Shown: positions 54,368 to 55,577 of the stretch, one piece after another
How positions within the stretch are numbered: the first letter of the stretch is position 1
Layout of the letters: every line of letters starts with the position of its first letter
Assembly: GCA_015489765.1 (NCBI GenBank)
Contig: WFZC01000139.1
Span: forward strand, 1-55,577
Reading direction: 5' to 3'
Source: Desulfobulbaceae bacterium
Lineage (GTDB): Bacteria > Desulfobacterota > Desulfobulbia > Desulfobulbales > Desulfobulbaceae
Length of the DNA: 55,577 bases
Position numbers and translations under genes: made by a program
The notes under the pieces: model-generated
Database searches by the model: none
Told to the model about the DNA's origin: nothing
Seen by the model: the letters and a program-made list of their open reading frames with translations, nothing else

Positions 54368-54954
54368 ACAGCATACCGGGCAGAATAAACCCGGCCCTGC
54401 TGGGATTTGACTTTGACGGCGTTATCGCCGATACCGCCGAGGTGTTTATCCGCCTGGCCTGTGAAAAATATGACTTTTGTAATATCCGTATCGAGGATAT
54501 TACAAATTTTGAAGTGGAACAATGCCTGCAAATCGCCCCGGAAATCGTGCAGGCGATCTTTATGGAAATCCTGCTCGATTCCATAGGTACCGGCCTGCAG
54601 CCCATGCCCGATGCGGTTCAGGTCCTTGGCGAGCTTACCGAACAGACGGAGGTGACGGTGGTCACCGCCAGGCCGGAGGCTAGGCCGGTGTATGCCTGGC
54701 TGGAGAAATTCCTGCCCCCAGGGGCCTGTTCCCGTATCCGAATCATTGCCATAGGCGCCCATGATAACAAGGCGCTGCCCATCAAGCAGGCCGGTCTCAG
54801 CCATTTCATCGACGACCGGGCTGAAACCTGCACCGAGTTAAGCAGGGACGGCATTGGCGCCATTGTTTTTGACCATCCCTGGAACAAAAACCGCCATTGC
54901 CTGCCAACCGTCTCAAACTGGCAGGACATCCGGGCGCTCTGCCTGGAAGAATAA
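54364..54954 (+). CDS. HAD-family hydrolase
   Basis: A 196-residue protein starting [13 protein letters not shown], with its ATG overlapping the panE-like stop by four bases (ATGA); an ATG five codons up is also in frame. Motif I is [12 protein letters not shown] with the catalytic Asp pair, motif II is [10 protein letters not shown], and motif IV is IDDRAETC. The arrangement resembles the 5'(3')-deoxyribonucleotidase (NT5C) branch. The substrate is unknown. Coupled to its neighbours by short or negative gaps. Confidence 0.85.
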   Translation: MNSIPGRINPALLGFDFDGVIADTAEVFIRLACEKYDFCNIRIEDITNFEVEQCLQIAPEIVQAIFMEILLDSIGTGLQPMPDAVQVLGELTEQTEVTVVTARPEARPVYAWLEKFLPPGACSRIRIIAIGAHDNKALPIKQAGLSHFIDDRAETCTELSRDGIGAIVFDHPWNKNRHCLPTVSNWQDIRALCLEE

Positions 54955-54967
54955 CGAATACACTCCC

Positions 54968-55390
54968 ATGAAATGCCCGAAATGCGGTACCGCAATACCC
55001 CTGTATAAAAATCCTGTTCCCACTGTGGACATTATCATTGAAACAGAGGGAGGAGTCGTTCTGATAGAACGGAAAAATCCTCCATTTGGCTGGGCATTGC
55101 CCGGCGGCTTTGTTGATTATGGTGAATCCTGTGAACATGCCGCCATCCGTGAGGCCAGGGAAGAAACAGGGCTGAAGGTTACCCTGGTAAGGCAGTTCCA
55201 CACCTATTCTGATCCTGAACGCGATCCCAGGCAGCACACGCTCTCAACCGTTTTCATCGCCTGGGCAAAAGGGACTCCCCAGGGAGCGGATGATGCCCTG
55301 CAAGCAAAAATATTTACCCGCGCCTCCCTGCCGCCCCTGGTCTTTGACCACGGAAAAATCCTTGAAGATTACTTCACCGGGAAATATTAG
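54968..55390 (+). CDS. Nudix hydrolase with N-terminal zinc-binding motif
   Basis: A 140-residue enzyme. I start at the ATG at 54968 ([16 protein letters not shown]); the frame extends upstream without a ribosome site. The Nudix box is [23 protein letters not shown] (positions 55108-55176) with the Gx5Ex7REUxEExGU residues. CPKCG gives half a zinc ribbon. Nudix enzymes of this ADP-ribose/NADH pyrophosphatase-like type hydrolyse nucleoside diphosphate derivatives. Last gene of the four-gene operon; its end overlaps the RHS remnant by 17 bases. Confidence 0.92.
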   Translation: MKCPKCGTAIPLYKNPVPTVDIIIETEGGVVLIERKNPPFGWALPGGFVDYGESCEHAAIREAREETGLKVTLVRQFHTYSDPERDPRQHTLSTVFIAWAKGTPQGADDALQAKIFTRASLPPLVFDHGKILEDYFTGKY

Positions 55391-55577
55391 AGTTGCTAAT
55401 TTCCATCAATCCACAGCAGTAGTTCAGAAAGCGCCAGGTTGCCTGATTGACCTTGCCGGTGGCGGGATCAACCAGGCCGACCGGATCGGGCTGGGTGAAC
55501 CTGCCGGTCTTGGGATCAAGGTAACGGGCGCCCATGGAGACAAGACCGGTCTCCTTATCCAGCTGCTTGCCGAGAAA
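55374..55577 (-). pseudogene. 3' end of an RHS-repeat gene, truncated or rearranged
   Basis: The minus strand is open from the right edge of the window and ends in TGA at 55374-55376. It encodes LGKQLDKETGLVSMGARYLD and then PKTGRFTQPDPVGL, the RHS-repeat-associated core that marks the end of RHS/YD-repeat toxins. Normally the core continues with an NLY-type segment and then a variable toxin. Here it goes into ATWRFLNYCCGLMEISN and stops after 67 visible residues, running into the nudix gene. So the toxin tip appears to be lost or exchanged. The 5' part is outside the window, so whether the whole gene is intact cannot be judged. Confidence 0.72.

Overview
The window is a chromosomal stretch of a Gram-negative, probably anaerobic bacterium. 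I infer a member of the Desulfobacterota, with a Desulfobulbales-like flavour. The grounds are an outer membrane (FadL-type and other beta-barrels), a short single-cluster ferredoxin of the sulfate-reducer type, a DsrE-family sulfur-relay-like protein, a hemC - cobA/hemD fusion, a DHH-CBS-CBS-nucleotidyltransferase fusion typical of delta-type bacteria, and a glycolate/D-lactate dehydrogenase-type flavoprotein. No 16S rRNA is present, so the taxonomy remains an inference. Most of the region is housekeeping DNA with short intergenic gaps. There is no prophage, complete insertion sequence or CRISPR array.

Layout. 1-2.6 kb: the 3' part of a large TPR protein carrying a catalytically dead archaemetzincin domain. 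2.9-6.5 kb: tetrapyrrole genes (hemC, cobA-hemD), an overlapping stand-alone CULT (cereblon-like) protein, and a convergent histidine phosphatase. 6.6-11.0 kb (minus): HEAT-repeat protein, DinG helicase, polyprenyl diphosphate synthase, divergent polysaccharide deacetylase. 11.2-15.3 kb: a receiver-GAF-kinase protein, an MFS exporter, a small barrel protein. 15.5-18.6 kb (minus): upp-uraA uracil salvage and a uracil-DNA glycosylase. 18.7-23.7 kb: FmdB zinc ribbon, FtsB-like protein, DUF523, tatC, serS, ddl, a secreted EF-hand protein. 24.2-27.9 kb: FAD-linked dehydrogenase, rpsU, xerD, a periplasmic solute-binding protein.

28.2-39.5 kb (minus) is the translation/RNA operon rimP-nusA-ylxR-infB-rbfA-truB-rpsO-pnp, followed by dut and a YycJ-like metallo-hydrolase, with a tRNA-Gly(CCC) upstream. 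39.8-45.6 kb (plus): DsrE protein, AEC permease, an uncharacterised protein, the 918-residue DHH-CBS-nucleotidyltransferase fusion, ferredoxin, a site-2 protease. 45.7-48.9 kb (minus): FadL porin and an acyl-CoA ligase. 49.5-55.4 kb: a D,D-carboxypeptidase, a CheY-like regulator, a DUF1566 protein, then an operon of an exported OB-fold protein, a ketopantoate reductase-like protein, a HAD phosphatase and a Nudix hydrolase. The window ends in the broken 3' tail of an RHS-repeat gene on the minus strand.

The parts that ordinary annotation would miss are: (i) a dispersed, double-hairpin intergenic repeat of about 95 bp with at least five copies or part-copies, two of them in tandem in the leader of the rimP-nusA operon; (ii) a MITE-like 155-bp element with 17-bp terminal inverted repeats, one copy inside the truB-rpsO gap and an inverted copy upstream of the acyl-CoA ligase; (iii) the TPR / pseudo-archaemetzincin fusion; (iv) the bacterial CULT protein overlapping cobA-hemD; and (v) two genes whose start codons sit only 6 bases after a -10-like box, which suggests leaderless mRNAs.
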